Source: Pseudomonas sp. PSB18 (GTDB lineage Bacteria > Pseudomonadota > Gammaproteobacteria > Pseudomonadales > Pseudomonadaceae). Taken from it: a DNA stretch of 64,000 nucleotides. Below are positions 1 to 9,352 of this stretch, one piece after another (positions within the stretch are counted from its first letter, which is position 1; every line of letters starts with the position of its first letter). Below the pieces are notes generated by a model. That model was given only the letters and a program-made list of their open reading frames with translations. It was not told where the DNA came from and made no database searches. The translations under genes were made by a program, and so were the position numbers. Location of the stretch: contig NZ_NOIN01000004.1 in NCBI RefSeq assembly GCF_014596565.1, positions 310,001-374,000 on the forward strand, written 5' to 3'.

Positions 1-22
1 GGAAGAAGGTTGATCCGGGCCA

Positions 23-23
<1 letters not shown>
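1..23 (-). CDS. pilN: PilN, first codons only (runs off the left edge)
   Basis: Only the first seven codons lie in the window, reading M-A-R-I-N-L-L, the usual start of the type IV pilus inner-membrane alignment protein PilN. Its ATG shares one base with the TGA of pilM (TGATG), so the two are translationally coupled as in the pilMNOPQ operon of pseudomonads. The identification rests on this short match and on operon order. Confidence 0.7.
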
Positions 24-1114
<1,091 letters not shown>

Positions 1115-1174
1115 TTACGGACTCTCTAATATGCATTGCGTTCAATCACCCCAGCCCGACGGACGTCCGGATGG

Positions 1175-1203
1175 CGTTTCCGACGGAAAAAAATGCTTAT
1201 AAT
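1175..1203 (+). promoter_or_regulatory. Probable sigma-70 promoter for ponA
   Basis: A perfect TATAAT lies at 1198-1203 with a poor -35 about 17 bases upstream. It lies in the pilM/ponA divergent spacer and is downstream of the more upstream in-frame start codons of the ponA frame. This supports translation starting at about 1292. Confidence 0.5.
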
Positions 1204-1291
1204 GCGCAGCGTTTTTTTCGCTTTGCTGCAAGCATGGGTCCTTCCCTGCACCTGGCGCCTTTTTCATTCTTTGCCTGGATATCCAAAAGCC

Positions 1292-3739
1292 TTGATTCGT
1301 CTGCTGAAATTTTTCGGATGGTCCGTCATCGCCGTTTTCTGCGGACTGCTCTTGGGTCTGAGCGGTGCGTTTCTTTACCTTAGTCCGGGATTGCCATCCG
1401 TGGAGGCGCTGAGAAGTATTCAGTTGCAGATTCCTTTGCGGGTGTACAGCAGCGACAACAAGCTGATCGCCGAATTTGGCGAAATGCGCCGCACGCCGAT
1501 CCGTTTCGCCGACATTCCTCCCAATTTCATCAATGCGTTACTCAGCGCCGAAGACGACAACTTCGCCAACCACTATGGCGTCGATCCGGGCAGCCTGATG
1601 CGTGCCGCCAGCCAGTTGGTCAAGAGCGGGCACATCCAGTCCGGCGGCAGCACCATCACCATGCAGGTGGCCAAGAACTTCTTCCTGACCAGCGAGCGCA
1701 GCTTCTCGCGCAAGACCACCGAAATTCTCCTGGCCCTGCAGATCGAACGGCAGCTGACCAAGGATGAAATCCTCGAGCTGTACGTGAACAAGATCTACCT
1801 GGGCAACCGCGCCTATGGCATCGAGGCGGCGGCCCAGGTGTATTACGGCAAGTCGATCCGTGATGTGAGCCTGGCGCAGATGGCAATGATCGCCGGCCTG
1901 CCCAAGGCACCGTCGCGCTTCAACCCGCTGGCCAACCCGGCGCGCAGCAAAGAGCGGCGCGACTGGATCCTGGGGCGCATGTACAAACTCGGCAAGATCA
2001 GCGAAGCCGACTACACCGCTGCGATCAACGAGCCATTGAACGCCAGCTATCACGTGCCGACGCCGGAAGTGAACGCACCGTACATCGCCGAAATGGCTCG
2101 GGCCGAGATGGTCGGACGCTATGGCAGCGATGCCTACACCGAAGGGTTCCGCGTCACCACCACGGTGCCGAGCAACCTGCAGGAAATGGCCAACACCGCG
2201 CTGCACGAAGGCCTGATGACCTACGATCAGCGCCACGGCTACCGTGGCCCCGAATCGCGCCTGCCGGGCAAGACCAAGGAGGCCTGGGCCCTTGAGCTGA
2301 CCAAGCAGCGCACCATCAGCAGCCTGGAACCGGCGATCGTCACCCAGGTGGAGAAGGACGGTATCAAGGTCCTGACGCGCAACGGCGAGCTTGAGGAACA
2401 GGTGAAATGGGACACCATGAAATGGGCCCGTCCGTTCCTCAATACCAACAGCATGGGTGCCGCCCCCCGACAGCCGTCGGACGTGGCCCAGGTCGGCGAT
2501 CTGATCCGGGTGCAGCGCCAGCCGGACAACACCCTCAAGTTCAGCCAGATCCCGGCCGCCCAGGGCGCCCTGGTGTCCCTCGATCCGCAGGACGGCGCGA
2601 TCCGCTCCCTGGTGGGTGGCTTCGCCTTCGAGCAGAGCAACTACAACCGCGCGTTGCAGGCCAAGCGCCAGCCGGGCTCGAGCTTCAAGCCGTTCGTCTA
2701 CAGCGCCGCCCTGGATAATGGCTATACCGCCGCCAGCCTGGTGAACGACGCGCCGATCGTGTTTGTCGACGAGTACCTGGACAAGGTCTGGCGACCGAAG
2801 AACGACACCAACACCTTCCTCGGCCCGATCCGTCTGCGCGAGGCGCTGTACAAGTCGCGCAACCTGGTGTCGATCCGCCTGTTGCAGGCGCTGGGTGTGG
2901 ATCGCACCATCGACTACATCGCCCGGTTCGGCTTCAACAAGCAGGACCTGCCACGCAACCTGTCCCTGGCCCTGGGCACTGCAACCCTGACCCCGATGGA
3001 AATCGCCACGGGCTGGAGCACATTCGCCAACGGCGGGTACAAGATCACCCCGTACATCATCGACAAGATCGAAAGTCGCAACGGCGAAACACTGTTCGTG
3101 GCCAACCCGCCGCGGGTGCCCACCGGCGATCAGGCCAGCGACGGCATCGCCGCACCGTCCGCCGAGACGTTCACGGTGAACCCGACTCCGGGCGAAGCCT
3201 CCGCCGCCACTCCAGCGACCCAGGCACCTGCGGTCGCCGAGCGCATCGTTGACGGGCGCACCACCTACATTCTCAACAGCATGCTGGAAGACGTGATCAA
3301 GCTCGGCACCGGTCGTCGTGCACTGGCCCTGGGCCGTACCGACCTGGCGGGCAAGACCGGTACCACCAACGAATCCAAGGACGCCTGGTTCTCCGGCTAC
3401 AACGGCGACTACGTAACCACTGTCTGGACCGGTTTCGACCAGCCCGAGAGCCTGGGTCGCCGCGAGTTTGGCGGCACCGTGGCGCTGCCTATCTGGATGA
3501 GCTACATGGGCGCCGCCCTCAAGGACAAACCGCCTCACACCCAGCCGGAACCGGAAGGCATCCTCAGCCTGCGGGTCGACCCGGTCAGCGGTCGTGCGGC
3601 CACTCCAGGCACTCCGGGTGCGTATTTCGAACTGTTCAAGAGCGAAGACACCCCACCGTCGGCCAACGAGCTGGGCAACGGCGTTGCGCCAGGCAGCCCG
3701 CTGCCGGCGGATGAAGCGGCACCGATCGATCTGTTCTGA
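1292..3739 (+). CDS. ponA: Penicillin-binding protein 1A (bifunctional transglycosylase/transpeptidase)
   Basis: Class A PBP (also called mrcA). It polymerises lipid II glycan strands and cross-links the peptides at the periplasmic face of the inner membrane. Visible features: an N-terminal membrane anchor (about residues 7-30); the GT51 domain with catalytic Glu87 in the motif E-D-D-N-F; the transpeptidase S-S-F-K motif with nucleophile Ser463 and Lys466; and K-T-G-T-T near residue 690. I start at TTG 1292 because related proteins begin I/M-R-L-L-K-F, because a TATAAT at 1198 lies downstream of the earlier in-frame codons, and because the resulting 815 aa fits the family (about 820). The ribosome site is weak. 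It is divergent from pilM. The last 63 bp are duplicated just downstream. Confidence 0.95.
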   Translation: MIRLLKFFGWSVIAVFCGLLLGLSGAFLYLSPGLPSVEALRSIQLQIPLRVYSSDNKLIAEFGEMRRTPIRFADIPPNFINALLSAEDDNFANHYGVDPGSLMRAASQLVKSGHIQSGGSTITMQVAKNFFLTSERSFSRKTTEILLALQIERQLTKDEILELYVNKIYLGNRAYGIEAAAQVYYGKSIRDVSLAQMAMIAGLPKAPSRFNPLANPARSKERRDWILGRMYKLGKISEADYTAAINEPLNASYHVPTPEVNAPYIAEMARAEMVGRYGSDAYTEGFRVTTTVPSNLQEMANTALHEGLMTYDQRHGYRGPESRLPGKTKEAWALELTKQRTISSLEPAIVTQVEKDGIKVLTRNGELEEQVKWDTMKWARPFLNTNSMGAAPRQPSDVAQVGDLIRVQRQPDNTLKFSQIPAAQGALVSLDPQDGAIRSLVGGFAFEQSNYNRALQAKRQPGSSFKPFVYSAALDNGYTAASLVNDAPIVFVDEYLDKVWRPKNDTNTFLGPIRLREALYKSRNLVSIRLLQALGVDRTIDYIARFGFNKQDLPRNLSLALGTATLTPMEIATGWSTFANGGYKITPYIIDKIESRNGETLFVANPPRVPTGDQASDGIAAPSAETFTVNPTPGEASAATPATQAPAVAERIVDGRTTYILNSMLEDVIKLGTGRRALALGRTDLAGKTGTTNESKDAWFSGYNGDYVTTVWTGFDQPESLGRREFGGTVALPIWMSYMGAALKDKPPHTQPEPEGILSLRVDPVSGRAATPGTPGAYFELFKSEDTPPSANELGNGVAPGSPLPADEAAPIDLF

Positions 3740-3759
3740 CGGTGGCGCCCTCAAGGTGT

Positions 3760-3871
3760 GATCGTTCCCACGCTCCTGCGTAGGAATGCCTCTACGGACG
3801 CTCCGCGTTCGGCTCTTGATGGAACGCGGAGCGTCCCAGGCTACATTCCCACGCAGAGCGTGGGAACGATC
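3760..3871. repeat. REP pair of the GTTCCCACGC type, copy 1
   Basis: Inverted arms GATCGTTCCCACGCTCC and GCGTGGGAACGATC face each other across an inner imperfect palindrome (GACGCTCCGCGTTC / AACGCGGAGCGTC). This is the same family as the repeats at 11794 and 41871. Confidence 0.9.
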
Positions 3872-3875
3872 AATA

Positions 3876-3938
3876 AACGGCGTTGCGCCAGGCAGCCCGC
3901 TGCCGGCGGACGAAGCGGCGCCGATCGATCTGTTCTGA
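3876..3938 (+). pseudogene. Duplicated C-terminal fragment of ponA
   Basis: Second copy of the last 20 codons and TGA of ponA, still in a readable frame (ends A-A-P-I-D-L-F-stop). It has no start or ribosome site of its own. Both differences from the real ponA tail within the coding part are synonymous third-position changes (GAT/GAC and GCA/GCG). It is a passive remnant of the 199-bp duplication. Confidence 0.85.
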
Positions 3939-3958
3939 CGATGGCGCCCTCAAGGTGT

Positions 3959-4070
3959 GATCGTTCCCACGCTCCTGCGTGGGAATGCCTCTACGGACGC
4001 TCCGCGTTCGGCTCTTGATGGAACGCGAAGCGTCCCAGGCTACATTCCCACGCAGAGCGTGGGAACGATC
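3959..4070. repeat. REP pair of the GTTCCCACGC type, copy 2
   Basis: Second copy of the REP pair, carried by the 199-bp tandem duplication. It differs from copy 1 by two bases (GTAGG/GTGGG and CGGAG/CGAAG). It is followed directly by the maeB terminator. Confidence 0.9.
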
Positions 4071-4074
4071 AATA

Positions 4075-4106
4075 AAAAACCCCGGCTCACAGGAGCCGGG
4101 GTTTTT
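4075..4106. terminator. Bidirectional intrinsic terminator of maeB (and ponA)
   Basis: Nine-base stem CCCCGGCTC (4080-4088) / GAGCCGGGG (4093-4101) with a four-base loop, flanked by A-runs and T-runs on both sides. It lies 21 bases past the maeB stop and could also end transcription from ponA. Confidence 0.9.
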
Positions 4107-4126
4107 CGTTGAGGCGTTACAACGGC

Positions 4127-5395
4127 TTAGCCGTTGAACACGTCATCCACGCTCTTGAGCGGGTAGTTTTTCGGGTACGGCAGGGTTGCCACGCCAGTCT
4201 CGATCGCAGCCTTGGCCACGGCGTCGGAGATGAGGGTGATCAGGCGGGCGTCCATTGGCTTCGGAATGATGTACTCACGACCGAATTCCAGCTTGATGCC
4301 ACCGTAGGCGTCGCAGACTTCCTGAGGCACCGGCAGCTTGGCCAGTTCGCGCAGGGCGTTGGCGGCCGCGACTTTCATCTCTTCGTTGATGCGCTTGGCG
4401 CGAACGTCCAGGGCACCGCGGAAGATGAATGGGAAGCCCAGCACGTTGTTGACCTGGTTCGGGTAGTCCGAACGGCCAGTCGCCATGATCACGTCGTTGC
4501 GGGTGGCGTGAGCCAGTTCCGGGGAGATTTCCGGATCCGGGTTCGAGCAGGCGAACACGATCGGGTTCGGCGCCATGCGCAGCAGGTTTTCCGGGCTCAG
4601 CAGGTTCGGACCCGACAGGCCGACGAATACGTCGGCACCGTCCAGTGCGTCCGCCAGGGTGCGCTTGTCGGTCGCGTGGGCGAAGACAGCCTTGTACTGG
4701 TTCAGGTCGCTACGACCGGAATGGATCACACCGGTACGGTCGATCATGAAGATGTTTTCGATCTTCGCGCCCATGCTCACCAGCAATTTCATGCAGGAGA
4801 TGGCCGCAGCACCGGCGCCCAGGCAGACGATCTTGGCTTCCGGCAAGGTTTTGCCAGCGATTTCCAGGGCGTTGATCATGCCGGCCGCGGTCACGATTGC
4901 GGTACCGTGCTGGTCATCGTGGAACACCGGAATGTCGCACTGTTCGATCAGAGCGCGTTCGATTTCAAAGCACTCAGGCGCTTTGATGTCTTCCAGGTTG
5001 ATGCCGCCGAAGGTGATGGAGATACGCTTGACGGTGTCGATGAAGGCTTGCGGGCTTTCGGAGTCGACTTCGATGTCGAACACGTCGATACCGGCGAAAC
5101 GCTTGAACAGCACACCCTTGCCTTCCATGACCGGCTTGGAGGCCAATGGACCCAGGTCACCCAGGCCGAGAATCGCGGTGCCATCGGAAATGACTGCAAC
5201 CAGGTTGCCCTTACCGGTGTATCGGTAGGCCAGTTCAGGATCGCGAGCGATTTCGCGGACTGGCTCGGCTACGCCGGGGCTGTAGGCCAGCGACAGATCG
5301 CGGGCAGTAGCGGTGGCCTTGGTGAGCTCGACACTCAGCTTTCCTGGACGAGGATGAGCGTGATATTCGAGAGCGGCAGTTTTCAGATCAGACAT
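4127..5395 (-). CDS. maeB: NADP-type malic enzyme (short form)
   Basis: Oxaloacetate-decarboxylating malate dehydrogenase: malate to pyruvate plus CO2 and reduced nicotinamide. It supplies NADPH and joins the TCA cycle to gluconeogenesis. Visible features: the malic N-domain with the AYSPGVAEP segment, GKGVLFKRFAG carrying the catalytic Lys, the metal-site region E-D-I-K-A-P-E-C, D-D-Q-H-G-T-A, and a Rossmann motif CLGAGAAAISC near residue 195. At 422 aa it is the short form, without the C-terminal phosphotransacetylase-like domain of E. coli MaeB. NADP preference is inferred from relatives. It is monocistronic with its own terminator; the spacer before it carries a TTGACA hexamer on the minus strand around 5485 that may be its -35. 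Confidence 0.9.
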   Translation of the reverse strand: MSDLKTAALEYHAHPRPGKLSVELTKATATARDLSLAYSPGVAEPVREIARDPELAYRYTGKGNLVAVISDGTAILGLGDLGPLASKPVMEGKGVLFKRFAGIDVFDIEVDSESPQAFIDTVKRISITFGGINLEDIKAPECFEIERALIEQCDIPVFHDDQHGTAIVTAAGMINALEIAGKTLPEAKIVCLGAGAAAISCMKLLVSMGAKIENIFMIDRTGVIHSGRSDLNQYKAVFAHATDKRTLADALDGADVFVGLSGPNLLSPENLLRMAPNPIVFACSNPDPEISPELAHATRNDVIMATGRSDYPNQVNNVLGFPFIFRGALDVRAKRINEEMKVAAANALRELAKLPVPQEVCDAYGGIKLEFGREYIIPKPMDARLITLISDAVAKAAIETGVATLPYPKNYPLKSVDDVFNG

Positions 5396-5556
5396 GTGGG
5401 CATTCCGCTTTTTACTGTGTTGGACAGACGGACCGCCGAGGATACGCGCCTCGCAAAGTCCCTACAAGACTGACCGGTCACCGCTGTCAAGCGCCCTGCC
5501 CTACGACTTTGGGCCAAGGGCCGCGAAACACAAGGGCTCAATGCATACAATCGACA

Positions 5557-5579
5557 GAAAAAATGTCTACAATTTTTTA
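5557..5579. promoter_or_regulatory. AT-rich inverted repeat between maeB and the nuclease gene
   Basis: A-run, ATGTCTACAAT core (5563-5573), then T-run. It overlaps the stop of the minus-strand nuclease gene. It could be a weak terminator for that gene or an operator of the GntR type upstream of maeB; the sequence alone does not decide. Confidence 0.3.
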
Positions 5580-6368
5580 TCCCGGCACCGGACTCAGCAT
5601 CGTCGGGTCGGTCAACGGCAGCAGCCAGCGATCCTGCCCCTGCCTCTGCCCAGCGTTGCCATGGCGAGACCGCTCGACCACCCAGCCACGAGCTTCGACC
5701 TGCCTGCCGGCAAGGCGCTTGAGTGAAGCGATATCGAAGCGTTCCAGCAGATTGGGCGCAATGCGCAATACAACCGAATTCTCCAATTGCAGCCAAACAC
5801 CGCCACGATTGCGCCTGACCGCGCTGACGCGCCCGCTCAGCACCGCGAAACCGGACGCCTTGACCTGCCCGGTCTTGAGCACGGGTGAACGCTTCCACAG
5901 CCCGAGACGCGCGTCACGCGCCTGGCGCTCGGCGGCCCGCTGACAATCCGCCAACCCGACATTCGGTGCCACCGCCACCTGGAAGCCCAGGCCCTCGGCG
6001 AGCATCTGCGCCTCGATATTGCGTCCATCGGCACCATAGGCATGGGCCAGCGTCCGACCGTAGCGATCCTTGCTCTCCCTGCCTGGAACCAGCCCTACGC
6101 GCCCGTCACTGGCGGCCACCAACGCTTCCAGGCGACGGCGGGCCGCAACGGCAAAGGGCTCGTCGGAACGCCCCCGCCGACCCAGCTCAGGTGTGTTGAG
6201 GCCGATCAAGCGTACGCTGCGACCATCTGCCAGGCGCAGGGTATCGCCATCCACCACCCGCCGGACCGTCACCTCGGTCGCGTCCATCGGTGCCGGGCAG
6301 AAGGCCTGGGCGCTGCCCAGCCAAATCGCGGACACAAAAAAGGCGCCCACAAGGGACGCCTTTTTCAT
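5577..6368 (-). CDS. Exported thermonuclease (SNase)-like protein
   Basis: Staphylococcal-nuclease-like fold, probably a secreted or periplasmic nuclease. A signal peptide is clear: M-K-K, hydrophobic stretch, and a cleavage site after A-Q-A near residue 22. The nuclease domain spans about residues 25-160, with V-V-D-G-D-T-L, R-L-I-G-L-N-T-P-E and S-K-D-R-Y-G-R-T, which hold the Asp, Arg and Glu residues expected for catalysis and metal binding. The last 100 residues (G-R-V-S-A-V-R and on) look like an extra OB-type domain. I choose the ATG at 6368 (263 aa) over an upstream TTG at 6398. It follows rpmE by 41 bases. Codons 2-11 coincide with an intrinsic terminator. Activity is not proven by sequence. 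Confidence 0.8.
   Translation of the reverse strand: MKKASLVGAFFVSAIWLGSAQAFCPAPMDATEVTVRRVVDGDTLRLADGRSVRLIGLNTPELGRRGRSDEPFAVAARRRLEALVAASDGRVGLVPGRESKDRYGRTLAHAYGADGRNIEAQMLAEGLGFQVAVAPNVGLADCQRAAERQARDARLGLWKRSPVLKTGQVKASGFAVLSGRVSAVRRNRGGVWLQLENSVVLRIAPNLLERFDIASLKRLAGRQVEARGWVVERSRHGNAGQRQGQDRWLLPLTDPTMLSPVPG
6336..6365 (-). terminator. Intrinsic terminator of rpmE inside the nuclease reading frame
   Basis: On the minus strand GGCG-T-CCC, loop TTGT, GGGCGCC, then six T. The stem is seven pairs with one bulged base and has an A-run on the 5' side. It lies about 45 bases past the rpmE stop but within codons 2-11 of the next gene's signal peptide. Confidence 0.7.
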
Positions 6369-6409
6369 CACTTCGCAGCCGTCGAAACGACCAGACAAAA
6401 TGATCAGTC

Positions 6410-6628
6410 TCAGGCCTTTTTGGCGCCGAAAGCACCGAAACGGTCGGCGAACTTCTGAACGCGACCACCGGTATCCAGAGTCTTTTGCTTACCGGTGTAG
6501 AACGGGTGGCATTCGTTGCAAACGTCGATCGCCAGGGCTTTGCCGTAGGTCGAACGGGTTTCGAACTTGTTGCCGCAGCTGCAGGTTACAGCAATGGCTG
6601 GGTATTCCGGATGGATATCGGCTTTCAT
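6410..6628 (-). CDS. rpmE: 50S ribosomal protein L31 (zinc-binding form)
   Basis: L31 sits at the inter-subunit bridge of the ribosome. The 72-residue protein has the zinc-ligand cysteines of the primary, Zn-containing type: C-S-C near residue 16 and C-N-E-C near 37. It is therefore the C+ paralogue rather than the zinc-free RpmE2/YkgM type. Start ATG at 6628 follows a GAGGAAAA ribosome site. It has its own promoter, and an intrinsic terminator lies just downstream. It is divergent from priA, as in other pseudomonads. Confidence 0.97.
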   Translation of the reverse strand: MKADIHPEYPAIAVTCSCGNKFETRSTYGKALAIDVCNECHPFYTGKQKTLDTGGRVQKFADRFGAFGAKKA

Positions 6629-6698
6629 GGTGTTTTCCTCAGGCTAGCGTGCCGCCACCCAACACTATTGTTGAATACCGCACGTAATTAGGGCGCGA

Positions 6699-6726
6699 AT
6701 TCTACCAGACATCGACAATCACGCAA
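6699..6726 (-). promoter_or_regulatory. Probable sigma-70 promoter of rpmE
   Basis: On the minus strand TTGCGT (6721-6726), 16 bases, TAGAAT (6699-6704), about 70 bases upstream of the rpmE start. It is a good match in spacing and -10, on sequence only. Confidence 0.5.
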
Positions 6727-6779
6727 GCTATGCCTTGTACCAACCGTCTGCTAGGCTCCCGGCCTCAAGCACAATCCTT

Positions 6780-6866
6780 GTGGGAGCGAGCCTGCTCGCG
6801 ATGGCGGTGGATCAGCAGCATGAATGTTGACTGGCACGCCGCCATCGCGAGCAGGCTCGCTCCCAC
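6780..6866. repeat. REP pair, GTGGGAGCGAGC type
   Basis: Inverted arms GTGGGAGCGAGCCTGCTCGC and GCGAGCAGGCTCGCTCCCAC with ATGGCGG/CCGCCAT extensions around a short centre. It sits in the rpmE/priA divergent spacer. This is the most frequent repeat family in the window. Confidence 0.95.
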
Positions 6867-6908
6867 ATGTGCATGGTCCTTTAACCGCTTGTGTCGAGAT
6901 ATCCCCGC

Positions 6909-9128
6909 GTGCCCGACGCCATCCTGCGCCTCGCCCTGCCTTCGCCCCTGCGCCGCCTGTTCGACTATCGCGCCCCGGCCGGAGTCCCACGTGCCCGGCT
7001 GCAACCGGGCATGCGCTTGCGGGTGCCGTTCGGTCGGCGGGAAATGATCGGCATTCTGGTGGAAGTCACCGACCACAGCGAAGTCCCCGCCGACAAGCTC
7101 AAGCCCGCCCTGGCGCTGCTCGATGCCACGCCGCCGCTGCCGGCCTCGTTGTTCAAGCTGTGCCTGTGGACGGCCCAGTATTACCAGCACAGCCTCGGCG
7201 ATACCCTGAGCTGGGCGTTGCCGGTGTTGCTGCGCCAGGGCGAACCGGCCGAAGCACGCCAGGAGCGGTTCTGGTCGGTGGCGCCAGGGGCTTCGCTGGA
7301 TGACCCGCGCATCGCCCGCGCGCCCCGTCAGCGCGAAGCCCTGGCGACGCTGGCCCAGCACCCCCACGGTGTGGCACATCAACTGTTGAGCAAGCTGATG
7401 CTCAGCAAGGACAGCCTCGACCTGCTGCTGGCCAAGGACCTGGTCCAGGTGGAAGTCCGCCGGCATGCCCCGGGCGCCCGTCATGAACATTGGCTGGCCC
7501 AGCCGGAGCTGCCGCTCAATGCCGAACAGCGAGCGGCTTGCGAAGCGATCCGCGCCGGCTTCGACAGTTATCACGCCTTTCTGCTGGCGGGCGTCACCGG
7601 CAGCGGCAAGACCGAAGTCTATCTCCAGCTCATCCGCCAGACCCTGGAAGCAGGCAAGCAGGCCCTGGTGCTGATTCCGGAAATCAACCTCGGCCCCCAG
7701 ACCCTCGCGCGTTTCGAACAGCGTTTCAACGCCCGGATCGCCCTCGTGCATTCGGCGGTCAATGACCGCGAACGCCTGGAAGCCTGGCTGGCCGCCCGGG
7801 ACGGCGAGGCCGATATCATCATCGGCACCCGCTCGGCCCTGTTCACGCCGATGAAGAACCCCGGGCTGATCATCATCGACGAAGAACACGACGGCTCGTA
7901 TAAACAGCAGGAAGGCTTGCGCTACCACGCCCGCGATCTGGCCCTGGTGCGGGCTCGCCAGGAGGACATCCCCATTGTCCTCGGCTCGGCGACGCCGTCC
8001 CTGGAGAGCTTGCACAACGCCTACACCGGTCGCTACGGGCTCCTGCGCCTGAACGAACGGGCCGGTGGCGCCAAACAGCCGCGGTTCCTGCGCCTGGACG
8101 TAAAGAGCCGCCCACTGGACAGCGGCATTTCCGGGCCGATGCAGCAAGCCATCGGCCAGACCTTGGCTGCCGGCCAGCAGGTCCTGGTGTTTCTCAACCG
8201 CCGCGGGTTCGCCCCGACTCTGCTGTGCCATGACTGCGGCTGGATGTCCGGCTGCGAACGCTGCGATGCGCGGATGACCGTGCACCAACGCTACGGCGAG
8301 CTGCGTTGCCACCACTGCGGCCACACCGAACGGGTACCGAGGCATTGCCCGCAGTGCGGCAAGGTGGACTTGCGCCCGGTGGGTGCCGGCACTGAACGCG
8401 CCGAAGAACGGCTGGGCATCCTATTTCCCGATTACCCGGTGCTGCGGGTGGATCGCGACAGCACGTCGCGCAAGGACGCGATGAACCAGCTGTTCGCCAC
8501 GATCCAGAAGGGCCAGCCCTGCATCTTGGTGGGCACGCAGATGCTCGCCAAGGGACATCACTTCCCCCGGGTCACGCTGGTGTCGATCCTGGACGCCGAT
8601 GGCGGGCTGTTCTCCGGGGATTTCCGCGCCAGCGAACGCATGGCGCAACTGATCGTCCAGGTTGCCGGGCGGGCCGGGCGGGCCGAGGAGCCGGGCAAGG
8701 TGATTATCCAGACCCACCTGGCGGACCATCCGCTGCTGATACAACTGACCGAGCAAGGCTACTTCGCCTTTGCCGAGCAGGCCTTGAGCGAACGCCGCAG
8801 CGCCGGCCTGCCGCCGTTTGCCCATCTGGCGCTGTTGCGGGCCGAGGCCCACAAGCCGGGGCAGGCCGAAGGTTTTCTTGACGATGCCTGCAGCGAGGCC
8901 GAGCGCTTGCTGGCCGAGCAGAACCTGAGCGGAATCGAGTTGCTGGGCCCGGTACCGGCGCCGATGGAACGACGTGCAGGGCGGTATCGGGCGCAACTTT
9001 TGTTACAAGCCAATGCCCGGGCGCCACTGCATCGCCTGCTGAGCGCCTGGCTGCTGGTACTGGAACAGATGCCCAGCGGACGAGCGGTACGCTGGTCGCT
9101 GGATGTGGATCCGGTGGATTTGTACTGA
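6909..9128 (+). CDS. priA: Primosomal replication-restart helicase PriA
   Basis: 3'-to-5' DEAH-type helicase that recognises abandoned forks and D-loops and reloads DnaB. Visible features: an N-terminal DNA-binding region; Walker A G-V-T-G-S-G-K-T from about residue 228; D-E-E-H at 324-327; and a paired zinc site from residue 440, seen as CHDC, CERC, CHHC and CPQC (eight Cys). I use the GTG at 6909 (739 aa, the family length) rather than the GTG at 6891. GAG at 6896-6898 can serve as its ribosome site. It is followed by a REP pair and argS. Confidence 0.97.
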   Translation: MPDAILRLALPSPLRRLFDYRAPAGVPRARLQPGMRLRVPFGRREMIGILVEVTDHSEVPADKLKPALALLDATPPLPASLFKLCLWTAQYYQHSLGDTLSWALPVLLRQGEPAEARQERFWSVAPGASLDDPRIARAPRQREALATLAQHPHGVAHQLLSKLMLSKDSLDLLLAKDLVQVEVRRHAPGARHEHWLAQPELPLNAEQRAACEAIRAGFDSYHAFLLAGVTGSGKTEVYLQLIRQTLEAGKQALVLIPEINLGPQTLARFEQRFNARIALVHSAVNDRERLEAWLAARDGEADIIIGTRSALFTPMKNPGLIIIDEEHDGSYKQQEGLRYHARDLALVRARQEDIPIVLGSATPSLESLHNAYTGRYGLLRLNERAGGAKQPRFLRLDVKSRPLDSGISGPMQQAIGQTLAAGQQVLVFLNRRGFAPTLLCHDCGWMSGCERCDARMTVHQRYGELRCHHCGHTERVPRHCPQCGKVDLRPVGAGTERAEERLGILFPDYPVLRVDRDSTSRKDAMNQLFATIQKGQPCILVGTQMLAKGHHFPRVTLVSILDADGGLFSGDFRASERMAQLIVQVAGRAGRAEEPGKVIIQTHLADHPLLIQLTEQGYFAFAEQALSERRSAGLPPFAHLALLRAEAHKPGQAEGFLDDACSEAERLLAEQNLSGIELLGPVPAPMERRAGRYRAQLLLQANARAPLHRLLSAWLLVLEQMPSGRAVRWSLDVDPVDLY

Positions 9129-9159
9129 ATGGAATATCGCCATCGTCGGATCGCCGCCC

Positions 9160-9222
9160 GGAGCAGGCTCGCTCCCACAGGAAATCGCATTCCAATGTGG
9201 GAGCGAGCCTGCTCGCGATGGC
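9160..9222. repeat. REP pair with a variant left arm
   Basis: Arms CGGAGCAGGCTCGCTCCCAC and GTGGGAGCGAGCCTGCTCGC. The left arm has GCCCGGAGC instead of the usual CATCGCGAGC. The same variant, with identical flanking bases, recurs inverted at 49646. Confidence 0.85.
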
Positions 9223-9352
9223 GTCCGAATAGTCACCACCGGCCCCCAACCGACCCGCTACAGTTGGCAAGCCCGTCTTCCCCACGGATAATGCCCAGTT
9301 TTTCCACCAGCGCATCGAAGCGCCGCCGCGCCTGCGGTTGAAAGAGAAGACC

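Larger units (their letters stand above)
3677..4076. repeat. 199-bp direct tandem duplication (ponA tail plus REP pair)
   Basis: Bases 3677-3875 and 3876-4074 are two head-to-tail copies with a 199-bp offset, and matching continues two bases further. I count five substitutions between them. Each unit carries the last 63 bp of ponA including its stop, the spacer, and an inverted pair of REP arms ending GGGAACGATCAATAAA. The flanks diverge immediately outside. Confidence 0.95.

Noticed and set aside
1136..1291. Earlier start for ponA giving 867 residues
   Set aside because: The extra segment lies across the TATAAT at 1198 and does not resemble PBP1A N-termini.
1538..3754. Long open frame antisense to ponA (738 codons)
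   Set aside because: It mirrors the GC-rich third positions of ponA, has no ribosome site, and its translation is Arg/Gly/Ala/Gln-rich without recognisable domains.
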